Translations under genes and position numbers: made by a program
Part shown: positions 43,564 through 52,063 of the stretch, one piece after another
Position numbering within the stretch: the first letter of the stretch is position 1
Layout: each line of letters starts with the position of its first letter
DNA from: Ferruginibacter sp.
GTDB lineage: Bacteria; Bacteroidota; Bacteroidia; Chitinophagales; Chitinophagaceae
Reading direction: 5' to 3'
Length of the DNA: 61,140 nucleotides
Assembly: GCA_017983695.1 (NCBI GenBank)
Contig: JAGOAX010000016.1
Coordinates: 1 to 61,140, forward strand
Notes under the pieces: generated by a model
What the model saw: only the letters and a program-made list of their open reading frames with translations
What the model was told of the DNA's origin: nothing
Database searches by the model: none

Positions 43564-45147
43564 ATGAGAAAATTATTGATTGTACCCGGATTATTAATTT
43601 ATTCCTGTATAGCTTTTGCACAAACCGATAATGCCGCTAAATATGCATCGGGTATTACCAAAGAAAATTTAAAAAAACACCTGACCATTATAGCCAGTGA
43701 TGAAATGGAAGGCAGGGAAACCGGCACTGCCGGGGAACGTAAAGCTGCAGCTTATATCGAATCACAGTTTAAAGCTATGGGTTTAAAATCTGCAACGGCA
43801 TTAAATGGGTACCAGCAATATTATCCGCTGTACCAGGATAGTTTGGTAAGCACAACATTAAAAGCGGGAGGCAATGTTGCCGTATTTGGAAAAGATTTTA
43901 TCAGCCCGATGAATACCAATGAAACTGGGAAGTTTAAAGGTAAAAAAATAGTTTTTGTTGGTTATGGTATTGATGATAAAGCTTACAGCGATTATACCAA
44001 TTTAAATGTAAAAGGAAAAGTGGTGGTTTTCTTTTTAGGCGAACCAAAAGCAGATGGTAAGTATATAATCAACGGTACTACCCGTGGAAGTGAATGGACT
44101 TTCCCCGGCACCAGTAAAAAACTTATTACTGCTGCTGCTAAAGGTGCAATTGGTGCGTTGGTTATAAATCCGCAGCAGGAAACCTTTAACGAAATTACTG
44201 TTAACAATGGCAAAAAAACAGGTGTGTACTTTCCAAGAGCTGCTGCCGGAAAGATGGTGAATTATGCATTACTTTCTCATGCTTTTGCAAAATCAATAAT
44301 AGGCAACAGTTTTAATTTTGATTCGGTGCTTGCTGCTGCTAAAAAAAGTGAAATAATTAAAATTTCGTCTTTCGAAAAAAAGTGTGCCCTCAATTTTACT
44401 TTTAATAAATACCGCAACATAATAAATGCAAGTAATGTAGTAGGTATTGTAGAAGGGACTGATAAAAAAGATGAATACGTTTTCTTAACTGCCCATTTCG
44501 ATCATTTGGGTAAACGTGATGGAAAAATTTATTACGGTGCCGATGATGACGGCAGTGGAACCTGTGCCGTAATTCAAATGGCAGAATCTTTTGCAAAAGC
44601 GGCCGCAGAAGGACATGGCCCAAGAAGAACAATGGTGTTTATGACAGTAAGCGGCGAAGAAAAAGGGCTATGGGGAAGTGAATATTACAGCGATCATCCC
44701 ATTTTTCCATTGGAAAAAACCAGTGTTGATTTAAATACCGATATGGTAGGAAGAATTGACACCGACCGCAAAACCGATGACAGCATGAATTATGTTTATG
44801 TAATTGGCCACGATAAATTAAGTAGTGAATTACCTGTTATAAATGAAGGTGCAAATAATAAATATACCCAGCTGGTACTAGATTATAAATACGACGACCC
44901 TAATGACCGTAACAGGATTTATTTCCGCAGCGATCATTACAACTTTGCCCGTAAAGGTGTTCCTGTTTTATTCTTTTACGATGGTATGCTTAAGGCAGAC
45001 TATCATAAAACTACCGATACCGTTGATAAAATTAATTGGGAGTTGTATGAAAAAAGAGTGCGGATGATATTTCATACTGCATGGGAAATGGCCAATAGGG
45101 ATGAAATGCTGAAAAGGGATACCCCATTAAATATGGGAACGAGGTAA
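43564..45147 (+). CDS. Secreted M28-family zinc aminopeptidase with PA domain
   Basis: A protein of about 527 residues with a signal peptide (MRKLLIVPGLLIYSCIAFAQ). A PA-type insert occupies about 110-270 (KIVFVGYGIDD, GALVINPQQE). The M28 catalytic domain has the two-zinc set: His and Asp in LTAHFDHLG, DDDGSGTCAV, Glu pair in SGEEKGLWGSEYY, NTDMVGRID, and a late His in SDHYNFARKG. It should release N-terminal amino acids from peptides in the periplasm or outside. Two in-frame ATGs exist (43555, 43564); the second gives the better signal peptide. Confidence 0.92.
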   Translation: MRKLLIVPGLLIYSCIAFAQTDNAAKYASGITKENLKKHLTIIASDEMEGRETGTAGERKAAAYIESQFKAMGLKSATALNGYQQYYPLYQDSLVSTTLKAGGNVAVFGKDFISPMNTNETGKFKGKKIVFVGYGIDDKAYSDYTNLNVKGKVVVFFLGEPKADGKYIINGTTRGSEWTFPGTSKKLITAAAKGAIGALVINPQQETFNEITVNNGKKTGVYFPRAAAGKMVNYALLSHAFAKSIIGNSFNFDSVLAAAKKSEIIKISSFEKKCALNFTFNKYRNIINASNVVGIVEGTDKKDEYVFLTAHFDHLGKRDGKIYYGADDDGSGTCAVIQMAESFAKAAAEGHGPRRTMVFMTVSGEEKGLWGSEYYSDHPIFPLEKTSVDLNTDMVGRIDTDRKTDDSMNYVYVIGHDKLSSELPVINEGANNKYTQLVLDYKYDDPNDRNRIYFRSDHYNFARKGVPVLFFYDGMLKADYHKTTDTVDKINWELYEKRVRMIFHTAWEMANRDEMLKRDTPLNMGTR

Positions 45148-45286
45148 TGCCCCTCCGCCCCTAAAGGGAACCTGGTCTCTATAATATTAAAAGCCTTCTG
45201 AAAATCAGAAGGCTTTTCTTTTGCAATACGAAAAATTGCTTGCAATATTATTCTCTAAGTTCCCCCTTTAGGGGCGGAGGGGCTTT
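45148..45286. repeat. Inverted pair of C/G-rich repeats (family C) around a terminator
   Basis: CCCCTCCGCCCCTAAAGGG at 45151-45169 faces its complement at about 45264-45283 (CCCTTTAGGGGCGGAGGGGC). A 13-bp terminator hairpin lies between them. The whole block separates the convergent M28 and deoxyhypusine-synthase-like genes. Confidence 0.6.
45189..45217. terminator. Bidirectional terminator
   Basis: AAAAGCCTTCTGA/TCAGAAGGCTTTT stem, 13 bp, followed by T residues. It serves the M28 gene on the plus strand and the gene ending at 45288 on the minus strand. Confidence 0.75.
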
Positions 45287-45287
45287 T

Positions 45288-46262
45288 TTACCACCCCAAC
45301 ACCCAAGCAAAAATGAGCGGAGCAACAATAGTAGCATCACTCTCTACAATAAACTTAGGTGTATTAATATCTAACTTACCCCAGGTAATTTTTTCGTTGG
45401 GCACAGCCCCGGAGTAAGAACCGTAGGATGTTGTAGAGTCGGAAATCTGGCAGAAATAGCTCCAGAAAGGAACATCATGCCATTCCAGGTCCTGGTACAT
45501 CATGGGCACCACACAAATTGGGAAATCGCCTGCAATACCGCCGCCAATCTGGAAGAAACCAACACCTTTTCCGGCACTGTTATTCCGGTACCAATCGGCC
45601 AGCCAAACCATGTATTCAATACCACTCTTCATGGTAGTGGCTTTCATTTCATTTTTAATAATGTACGATGCAAAAATATTTCCCATGGTACTATCTTCCC
45701 AACCAGGCACTACAATTGGAATATTTTTTTGAGCCGCTGCCAGCATCCAGCTGTTTTTAGGATCGATCTCGTAGTATTGTTCCAACACACCGCTCAACAG
45801 CATCTTGTACATATATTCATGCGGAAAATAACGTTCTCCTTTATCATCTGCATCTTTCCATATTTTATGAATATGCTGCTGCAGCCTGCGGAAAGCTTCT
45901 TCTTCAGGTATACATGTATCAGTAACCCGGTTATAATGATTTTCAAGCAGGTCCCACTCTTCCTGGGGGCTCAGATCACGGTAATTAGGCACTCTTTTAT
46001 AATGGCTGTGGGCCACCAAATTCATAATATCTTCTTCAAGATTAGCTCCGGTACAGCTAATGATAGCAACCTTATCCTGTCTTATCATTTCAGCAAGACT
46101 TAATCCCAGCTCTGCAGTGCTCATGGCACCGGCAAGTGTTATCATCATTTTACCACCTTCGTCCAAATGGGTTACATAACCTTTGGCAGCATCCATCAAA
46201 GCTGCTGCATTAAAATGGCGGTAATGATGTTCGATAAAAGAAGAAACGGGGCCTTTACTCAT
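45288..46262 (-). CDS. Deoxyhypusine-synthase-like polyamine enzyme
   Basis: A 324-residue member of the deoxyhypusine synthase superfamily. Visible family blocks are MMITLAGAMSTAELG, IISCTGANLEEDIMNL (NAD-binding), VPGWEDSTMGNIFASY and the catalytic-Lys region NEKITWGKLD, where Lys lies in the WGK motif that takes the aminobutyl group from spermidine. Bacteria lack eIF5A, the normal substrate, so bacterial members probably transfer the aminobutyl group to a small amine (as homospermidine-type synthases do) or to an unknown target. The homology is clear; the reaction is inferred. The gene is transcribed alone. Confidence 0.88.
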   Translation of the reverse strand: MSKGPVSSFIEHHYRHFNAAALMDAAKGYVTHLDEGGKMMITLAGAMSTAELGLSLAEMIRQDKVAIISCTGANLEEDIMNLVAHSHYKRVPNYRDLSPQEEWDLLENHYNRVTDTCIPEEEAFRRLQQHIHKIWKDADDKGERYFPHEYMYKMLLSGVLEQYYEIDPKNSWMLAAAQKNIPIVVPGWEDSTMGNIFASYIIKNEMKATTMKSGIEYMVWLADWYRNNSAGKGVGFFQIGGGIAGDFPICVVPMMYQDLEWHDVPFWSYFCQISDSTTSYGSYSGAVPNEKITWGKLDINTPKFIVESDATIVAPLIFAWVLGW

Positions 46263-46430
46263 TGTTTATTTTTTAGAAAAGCAAAAGTAATTTTTTTTAG
46301 TAGTAAGCCCACGATTTTCTATTAAGTTGGTTCATATTTTCTCTTTTTGTAACGATATTACCTAAGCTTACTAAATTCTTTATGTGTCAGCAACTTTTAT
46401 TGCCTGTAAAATCCATTCTTTTATTTCTGT

Positions 46431-46438
46431 TACCTTTG
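46431..46438 (+). promoter_or_regulatory. -7 box (TACCTTTG) upstream of the UpxY-like gene
   Basis: TAnnTTTG match 59 bases before ATG 46498. It would produce a short leader, which matters because UpxY-type proteins often act on their own operon's leader. Confidence 0.45.
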
Positions 46439-46497
46439 TATATATTATTTATTTAATTACACCGGCAGTAATTAAATACCCAAAGAAATTTTATACA

Positions 46498-47004
46498 ATG
46501 GAGTACAACACCTATTGGCATGCCGTGTACACAAAACCCCGTTGGGAAAAAAAGGTGGCAGCCCTGCTTGAAGCCAGGGGGATAGAATATTATTGCCCCT
46601 TAAATAAAGTAATAAAACAATGGAGCGATCGGAAAAAAATGGTTCTGGAACCACTATTTAAGTCTTATGTTTTTGTACGGGTAGAAGAGAATAAGAAGTG
46701 GGAGTTATTAAGCATTGCCGGTATTATTAAATATGTAAGCTGGCTTGGTAAGCCGGCAAAAATTAAAGAAGCTGAAATTGCCACTATACGTAAATTCTTA
46801 AAAGAATTTTCTTCGGTTGAAGTGGTAGAAGGAATATTGGAAATAAATACCCTTGTAAAAATAAAACAAGGCTTGCTGATGAACTACCATGGCATTTTGT
46901 TACAGATTTCGGGCAACCGGGCCAGTGTAAAAATAGAAAGTATGGGCTTACAATTAACTACACTTGTTGATAAAAATAACCTGGAACCAATAGTAAAAAC
47001 TTAG
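46498..47004 (+). CDS. UpxY/NusG-like transcription antiterminator
   Basis: About 168 residues from ATG 46498 (MEYNTYWHAVYTKPRWEKKV). The NGN domain carries the typical YTKPRWEKKVAALLEARGIEYYCPL and SYVFVRVEE blocks. A KOW-like C-terminal domain follows (LVKIKQGLLMNYHGILLQISGN). Specialised NusG paralogues of this kind load onto RNA polymerase at capsule or exopolysaccharide operons in Bacteroidota and suppress early termination. Here it heads a surface region: a CpsB-type phosphatase follows after 51 bases. A longer frame to 46384 adds only hydrophobic residues. Confidence 0.88.
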   Translation: MEYNTYWHAVYTKPRWEKKVAALLEARGIEYYCPLNKVIKQWSDRKKMVLEPLFKSYVFVRVEENKKWELLSIAGIIKYVSWLGKPAKIKEAEIATIRKFLKEFSSVEVVEGILEINTLVKIKQGLLMNYHGILLQISGNRASVKIESMGLQLTTLVDKNNLEPIVKT

Positions 47005-47055
47005 CCGTAAATAATCAATAGAGTGTTATTTTTGGCGTAACCCACTAAAAAAGTA

Positions 47056-47814
47056 ATGTTTAATTTTTTTAAAAGACGAAAACCGGAAGTTGCTGTATCC
47101 GACTTTTTACCTTTTTCTATTGATATACATTCGCATATTTTACCCGGCATAGATGATGGCTCCCCGGATATTAAAACTTCGTTACAGTTAATCAGAGGAC
47201 TGAAAAATTTAGGCATAGATAAATCCATTGCTACTCCACATATTATTGGAGATATGTACAGAAATACCCCCGAAACCATAAACACTGCATTAAACAAAGT
47301 AAAAAATGCATGTACTAAAGAAGGGATAAATATAGAATTATCTGCAGCTGCAGAATATATGATTGATGATCATTTTATGGATTTGCTGCGTAAAGATGAA
47401 CCGCTGCTTACGCTTTACAAAAACATTTTGCTTACAGAAATTTCTTACAGTTCCACACCTGACAATTTTGGAGAAATTACCTCTACTATTATTGCAAAAG
47501 GGTACCGGCCAATTCTTGCCCACCCCGAACGATATCATTATTACCAGCAAAATTGTGATAAATTTTATCAGCTGAAAGACATGGGTTTTATTTTACAAAT
47601 AAATATTTTATCCCTGACTGGTTACTATGGAAAAAGAGCCGAGAAAGCAGCAAAATTTATTTTAGAAAAAGACCTGGCAATGCTTGTTGGTACAGACCTG
47701 CATCACCAAAAACATTTAGAAACATTACAAAGTGAAAAAAACAGGCTGCTGTTTCAAAGTTACCTTGGCAATAAAGTTTACAACGACCTTGAACTAATTC
47801 ATAAAATAATGTAA
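47056..47814 (+). CDS. CpsB/YwqE-type PHP-domain tyrosine phosphatase
   Basis: A 252-residue metal-dependent phosphatase of the PHP fold. Metal-ligand motifs are DIHSHILPGIDDGS at the N-terminus, KSIATPHIIGDMY, PILAHPERY and VGTDLHH near the end. Enzymes of this family remove phosphate from BY-kinases that control chain length and export of capsular polysaccharide. It is in one transcript with the UpxY-like gene, so this may be the start of, or a remnant of, an exopolysaccharide locus. No glycosyltransferases or Wzx/Wzy follow in the window. Confidence 0.9.
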   Translation: MFNFFKRRKPEVAVSDFLPFSIDIHSHILPGIDDGSPDIKTSLQLIRGLKNLGIDKSIATPHIIGDMYRNTPETINTALNKVKNACTKEGINIELSAAAEYMIDDHFMDLLRKDEPLLTLYKNILLTEISYSSTPDNFGEITSTIIAKGYRPILAHPERYHYYQQNCDKFYQLKDMGFILQINILSLTGYYGKRAEKAAKFILEKDLAMLVGTDLHHQKHLETLQSEKNRLLFQSYLGNKVYNDLELIHKIM

Positions 47815-47980
47815 TCTTTACAGCTACTCTGTTTTCGTTTTGCTAATAGATCGTTTTATTTTTTTTGAATATTATTCCAGTAATCGTTTCGGCACAGCGG
47901 GTTAAAACGTTTCGGGGAATCTGTTATCTTCGTTAAACCAGTTACTCTGTAATAAATAAAATTTTAGCGAACAATTTTAC

Positions 47981-50059
47981 ATGAAATTATTCTCAGCACT
48001 TTTACTTATACTTTTTTTTCAATGTGGCTTTGCCACCACCTATTATATTAGTCCAAAAGGAAGTGATGTTAATGGCAGTGGCAGTTTAATCAACCCATGG
48101 CAATCACTTTCTAAAGCAACTTCTTTAGTAACAACTCCTGGCGACATCATCCATGTATTGCCGGGAACTTATATAGAAGCAGCAAGATCTTTTCTTGCTG
48201 CAGGTGTTAGTATCGAAGGTGATGGGCCTTCATCAGTTATTCAATCGACATTAACCCAGGAATTTATTGCAGTTATTGTTGCTGTTTCGCCTGAAGGTAC
48301 AAATGGTAATCAGCACATCAGCAATATAAAACTTGATGGTAATAATAGAACAACATCATGGGCCATTGAAATAAGGGGAAGAAGTAATGTAAGTATTCAT
48401 GATTGTATAATTGTTGATTTTGAAGACCGTGGTGTAGTTTGGACTGCAAGGAATGATAATAAAGAGGCTGCTCCAGAAATATTTTCAACAGGTAATACAT
48501 TTTACAATAACACAGTTACAAACTGTGCAAAATATGACGGTTATGGCAGAGGTTGCTTTAATATAGGGGGGCAAGAGGGAATGCTTATATACAAAAACAA
48601 TATTACGCAAACCGGTAGGGAAATGGGTAAAAACGGATGGCCAATAAAATATTACAATGGTGGCTATTTAAAGGGATGCAAAATTTATAATAATGTAATT
48701 ACTAAACAACCTTTTGATGGAATAACCTGGGATTTTGCCATTGAACTGTTTAATGAATCAGGGTTAGAAATTTATGATAACACTATACAAGGCTCCATTG
48801 ATCTTAACCATCAAAAAAGAGAAAATTATCCTTATAGTGTTTGGATACATAATAATGTAATTAGTCAACCGGTTTTAAACAAGCATGTTGAAGCCGGTAT
48901 AATACTTGAGTTTAGTACCGATGCCATTATAATAGAGAACAACCGTTTAAAAAATATTGGTACACAGGTATTTTTTACGCCAAGAGAAGGAGATTTAATA
49001 AATGATGTAACAATAAAAAACAATACCTGTGAAAATATTGGAGTTGGAGATAATAGCCACAAAGGATTTGCAATAAGGATTGGAAGTGACGATGGTGACG
49101 GCTATTTTTTAACCAATTTATTTGTTACTAACAACGTATTTACAGCAAGCGATACTCAAAAACCTTACTGGGGCATTGGCATTTTAGGGTCATTAAGAGC
49201 AAATAATATACAAATCCATAATAACACCATTAAAAACTTCAGTGCAGGCTATATAGTTGCAAATCCTGCTTCGGTTATAGATACAATGATTGTTGAAAAC
49301 AACATTTTATCAAACAATGGATTTGCCAATAAACCTGCTTTTAATATTGGGCAACCTCAATATTATTTTGCTAAAAACAATTCATCCGGAAATCCTTCCA
49401 TCTTTTCTTTAATAAATATAAAGATGAACATTATCAGGCCATTTTACTATGCAGTAAAAAACATGAGCATGCTGGAATTGGTTGCTGTTTTTGCTTTTGT
49501 TATCAGTTTATGGCTTTGCCGTAAAGAAAATATCTATACCTATCCGATGGGATTGATCAGTGTTATTATTAATATTTTTTTAAGTATTGAACAGAATTTG
49601 TTGGGACAGATGGGTATATATTTTTATTTTATAGCTGTCGGTATTTATGGATGGATGCAATGGTTAAAAAGGGACAGGCGAAAACACCGTATTGTACGTA
49701 TCACATCATCTTCAAAAAAAGAATGGTTTTTACAATTTGCTATTTTTGGCTTGGCATTTTTAATCATTTTTTGCTGCCTTACTTACTTTAAAAATGCATT
49801 TGCTGTTGGTAATATTCCTTGGGCAGACGCATTTGTAATAGCCGCAGCTTTTACAGGTATGTGGCTAATGGTAAAGAAAAAAACAGAGAGCTGGTATTGG
49901 TGGATTGCAGCCAGTATAGTATCAATCCCATTATACTTTGTAAAACATTTTATATTTATCAGCGTAAATAATGGTCTTGTGCTAATAATGGCAATTGCAG
50001 GATTGTATGGATGGAAAAAAAGGAGTGCTGTTAAAAGGAAAAGTCCATTTAACAGTTAA
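47981..50059 (+). CDS. Secreted beta-helix domain fused to a PnuC-like vitamin transporter
   Basis: A 692-residue protein. After a signal peptide (MKLFSALLLILFFQCGFAT) comes a right-handed parallel beta-helix of the DUF1565/pectate-lyase type (about 20-470; YYISPKGSDVNGSGSLINPW and many IYNN/IHNN turns). From about residue 482 the sequence is a complete PnuC-type transporter: MLELVAVFAFVISLWLCRKE, YPMGLISVIINIF, MGIYFYFIAVGIYGWMQW and WYWWIAASIVSIPLYF. PnuC proteins carry nicotinamide riboside or thiamine by facilitated diffusion. No stop, frameshift or break separates the parts. An ATG at 49424 could also start a separate PnuC. The beta-helix is a paralogue of the one in the 52601 adhesin. 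No riboswitch or NAD/thiamine gene is visible beside it. Confidence 0.85.
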   Translation: MKLFSALLLILFFQCGFATTYYISPKGSDVNGSGSLINPWQSLSKATSLVTTPGDIIHVLPGTYIEAARSFLAAGVSIEGDGPSSVIQSTLTQEFIAVIVAVSPEGTNGNQHISNIKLDGNNRTTSWAIEIRGRSNVSIHDCIIVDFEDRGVVWTARNDNKEAAPEIFSTGNTFYNNTVTNCAKYDGYGRGCFNIGGQEGMLIYKNNITQTGREMGKNGWPIKYYNGGYLKGCKIYNNVITKQPFDGITWDFAIELFNESGLEIYDNTIQGSIDLNHQKRENYPYSVWIHNNVISQPVLNKHVEAGIILEFSTDAIIIENNRLKNIGTQVFFTPREGDLINDVTIKNNTCENIGVGDNSHKGFAIRIGSDDGDGYFLTNLFVTNNVFTASDTQKPYWGIGILGSLRANNIQIHNNTIKNFSAGYIVANPASVIDTMIVENNILSNNGFANKPAFNIGQPQYYFAKNNSSGNPSIFSLINIKMNIIRPFYYAVKNMSMLELVAVFAFVISLWLCRKENIYTYPMGLISVIINIFLSIEQNLLGQMGIYFYFIAVGIYGWMQWLKRDRRKHRIVRITSSSKKEWFLQFAIFGLAFLIIFCCLTYFKNAFAVGNIPWADAFVIAAAFTGMWLMVKKKTESWYWWIAASIVSIPLYFVKHFIFISVNNGLVLIMAIAGLYGWKKRSAVKRKSPFNS

Positions 50060-50089
50060 CTCAAAAACAGCAGCAGCCTGCAAAAAAAG

Positions 50090-51655
50090 CTAAATAGAAG
50101 TAGGGTTTCCTCTCATTTGACCTTTTAAATAATGGGAAAGCCGAAGACTTATTGCCACCGCAGTAAGTGTTGGATTAACTGCTCCCCCAGTAGTATAGCA
50201 TGAAGCCCCTGCAATGAATAAGTTACTTATGCTGTGAATTTTACAATTTGCATCTACAACTCCCGTTTTAGGGTTATCACTCATTCGTGTAGTACCCATT
50301 TGATGCCATCCGCCACTCGTAAAATCAGGTAAATTTTCGTCGCCATCAATAAGAAAATCTGCCAGCTTAACACGGCCAATTCCTGCAGCACCAACCTGTT
50401 GGCCCAAAAGAGTATTTATAGCCAGCACAGTTTTTTTGTCGATTACCGATAACGCCCAGTTTAAATTAGCCCGGGGAACTCCAAGCTCATCCTTCTCGTC
50501 ACTCAACACCACCCTGGAATTGGGGTTGGGAACCTGCTCAGCCCTTGTAAACAATCCATAGGATTGATAAAAGCCTTTTGAGAACATTTTCTGTATAAAA
50601 TTTCTCTGGTCTAAATTACTATATTTATGAAAACTGTCCAGGCTTTTACGGGGATCGTCATTTGACCATAGTTTTACAGATGGAATAGTATTTTTCGCCA
50701 TTGCTAATGGCATTAAGGATACAGAACCATTGAGTACTTTTAATTCTTCCTGTTTTTGTGGAGATATAGCCAGTTCGGCACGAACTTTTGTCTTATTGTT
50801 CTTATCCTCCATTAAATAAAATGACAAGGGGGCTGTATTATTAAACCATATTTCCCCGGTATTTATTTCCGGATGTTCCATAAAATAACGCCCAACCAAA
50901 TCATTATCGTTACCAAGCCCTGCAGAGGCCTGTTTATTGCAAGCCAATAAAAGCCTTGAAGTTTGGATGGAGCAACAGGCTACTATAAAATGCTTAGCTT
51001 TTACAGAATGGGTTTTGCCGGCATAATTTTTAACTGTTACCTGTGTAATAGCATTTACATTTTCTGTAGCATCAATGTCAACCACATTTGCATAGGTATA
51101 TAAATGAATGTTTTTTGCATTTACAATGGTGTCTTTATATTTTGTTCCAAATCTTGTTGGCGGACTAAAATGCCACATTTTACTCCATATAACTTTTTCA
51201 TCCAGTGGAAGGCGTTTAAAAGATGGGAATTGTTTTAACCAATATTCGGCTTCCCATTCGTAAGTACCGAGGTCAAGTATGTCATGAGCTTTAGGGTAAA
51301 AATCAGCTATATCTTTCCTTTTTATAGGCCAACCACTATTTTCTACCCAGTCTCGTTTTACAAAATCAATATCATCAAAAGTAGAACATAGACCACCCCA
51401 ATGCATAGTACTGCCGCCAAAATAATGTAAGCGGCTTGCTTTGTTGGGATAGTAGGGGTGCCCGATTAGTTTTCCGTTATATAATTCCTGTACCTTTTCG
51501 TCATAATCAAATCCTCCCCCTTCTAATAAAATCACTTTATAAGGTGTATTCATCCAATCCAAAGCTATACTTATACCTGCGGCGCCTGCACCAATAATAC
51601 AAATATCTCCTTCTATAATAGATTGATTCTCTAGTTGTCGGGCATCAATATGCAT
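50090..51655 (-). CDS. GMC-family FAD oxidoreductase
   Basis: A 521-residue flavoprotein. The FAD-binding Rossmann motif is GAGAAGISIALDW near residues 22-34, preceded by DICIIG. The GMC signature follows (GGSTMHWGGLCSTF), as does a C-terminal block with the active-site His in GGWHQMGTTRMSD and the last FAD contact NLFIAGASCYTTGGAVNPTLT. Such enzymes oxidise alcohols or sugars. It lacks a signal peptide but follows, after 18 bases, a gene whose product has a Tat signal, so the two could be exported folded as a complex. Acceptor and substrate are unknown. Confidence 0.9.
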   Translation of the reverse strand: MHIDARQLENQSIIEGDICIIGAGAAGISIALDWMNTPYKVILLEGGGFDYDEKVQELYNGKLIGHPYYPNKASRLHYFGGSTMHWGGLCSTFDDIDFVKRDWVENSGWPIKRKDIADFYPKAHDILDLGTYEWEAEYWLKQFPSFKRLPLDEKVIWSKMWHFSPPTRFGTKYKDTIVNAKNIHLYTYANVVDIDATENVNAITQVTVKNYAGKTHSVKAKHFIVACCSIQTSRLLLACNKQASAGLGNDNDLVGRYFMEHPEINTGEIWFNNTAPLSFYLMEDKNNKTKVRAELAISPQKQEELKVLNGSVSLMPLAMAKNTIPSVKLWSNDDPRKSLDSFHKYSNLDQRNFIQKMFSKGFYQSYGLFTRAEQVPNPNSRVVLSDEKDELGVPRANLNWALSVIDKKTVLAINTLLGQQVGAAGIGRVKLADFLIDGDENLPDFTSGGWHQMGTTRMSDNPKTGVVDANCKIHSISNLFIAGASCYTTGGAVNPTLTAVAISLRLSHYLKGQMRGNPTSI

Positions 51656-51673
51656 GTAAAATTATTTCGGTTA

Positions 51674-52063
51674 TTAAGTTAATGAAAACAGGGCGCATTG
51701 GCGTGCCTCTGTTACAGAGATAATCCAGCCTTTTATTATTAATGTATTATAGGTTGAAAATTCTTCCTGATTTTTTTTGTTTATAAAATCTTCAATAGCT
51801 GACCTGTCAGAAGTTACCAGTTTTTTCCCTGCATTATCGGTAAGTATCAATTCTGTTAGCTTTTGTTTCTCATTTTCAACCGGAACCATCTTACGGTAGT
51901 CTATACCAATTTCCGCCAGTGTTTTTGCATCGCAGAAGCTACTCAGTACTAATGGAATAAAAATAGCTTCGCTGCTTTTCCAGTAATGCTTCTTTATATA
52001 ATATGCAGCTGGTACCCCTATTGCTGCGGTTGAAGCTGTAATAATAAAATTTCTTCGTTTCAT
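51674..52063 (-). CDS. Small Tat-signal protein, gluconate-2-dehydrogenase subunit-3-like
   Basis: A 129-residue protein. The N-terminus KRRNFIITASTAAIGVPAAY is a twin-arginine-type signal. The remaining part resembles subunit-3 proteins of membrane gluconate dehydrogenases (FCDAKTLAEIGIDYRKMVP, then DFINKKNQEEFSTYNT). These small subunits guide the FAD subunit through the Tat pore. Its position directly ahead of the GMC gene fits that partnership, and tatC is present in the window. The family call is moderate because the protein is short and divergent. Confidence 0.7.
   Translation of the reverse strand: MKRRNFIITASTAAIGVPAAYYIKKHYWKSSEAIFIPLVLSSFCDAKTLAEIGIDYRKMVPVENEKQKLTELILTDNAGKKLVTSDRSAIEDFINKKNQEEFSTYNTLIIKGWIISVTEARQCALFSLT

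Noticed and set aside
47815..47980. Thiamine-pyrophosphate or NAD riboswitch ahead of the PnuC fusion
   Set aside because: I looked for conserved riboswitch cores in the leader and saw none; the stretch is only 166 bases and AT-rich.
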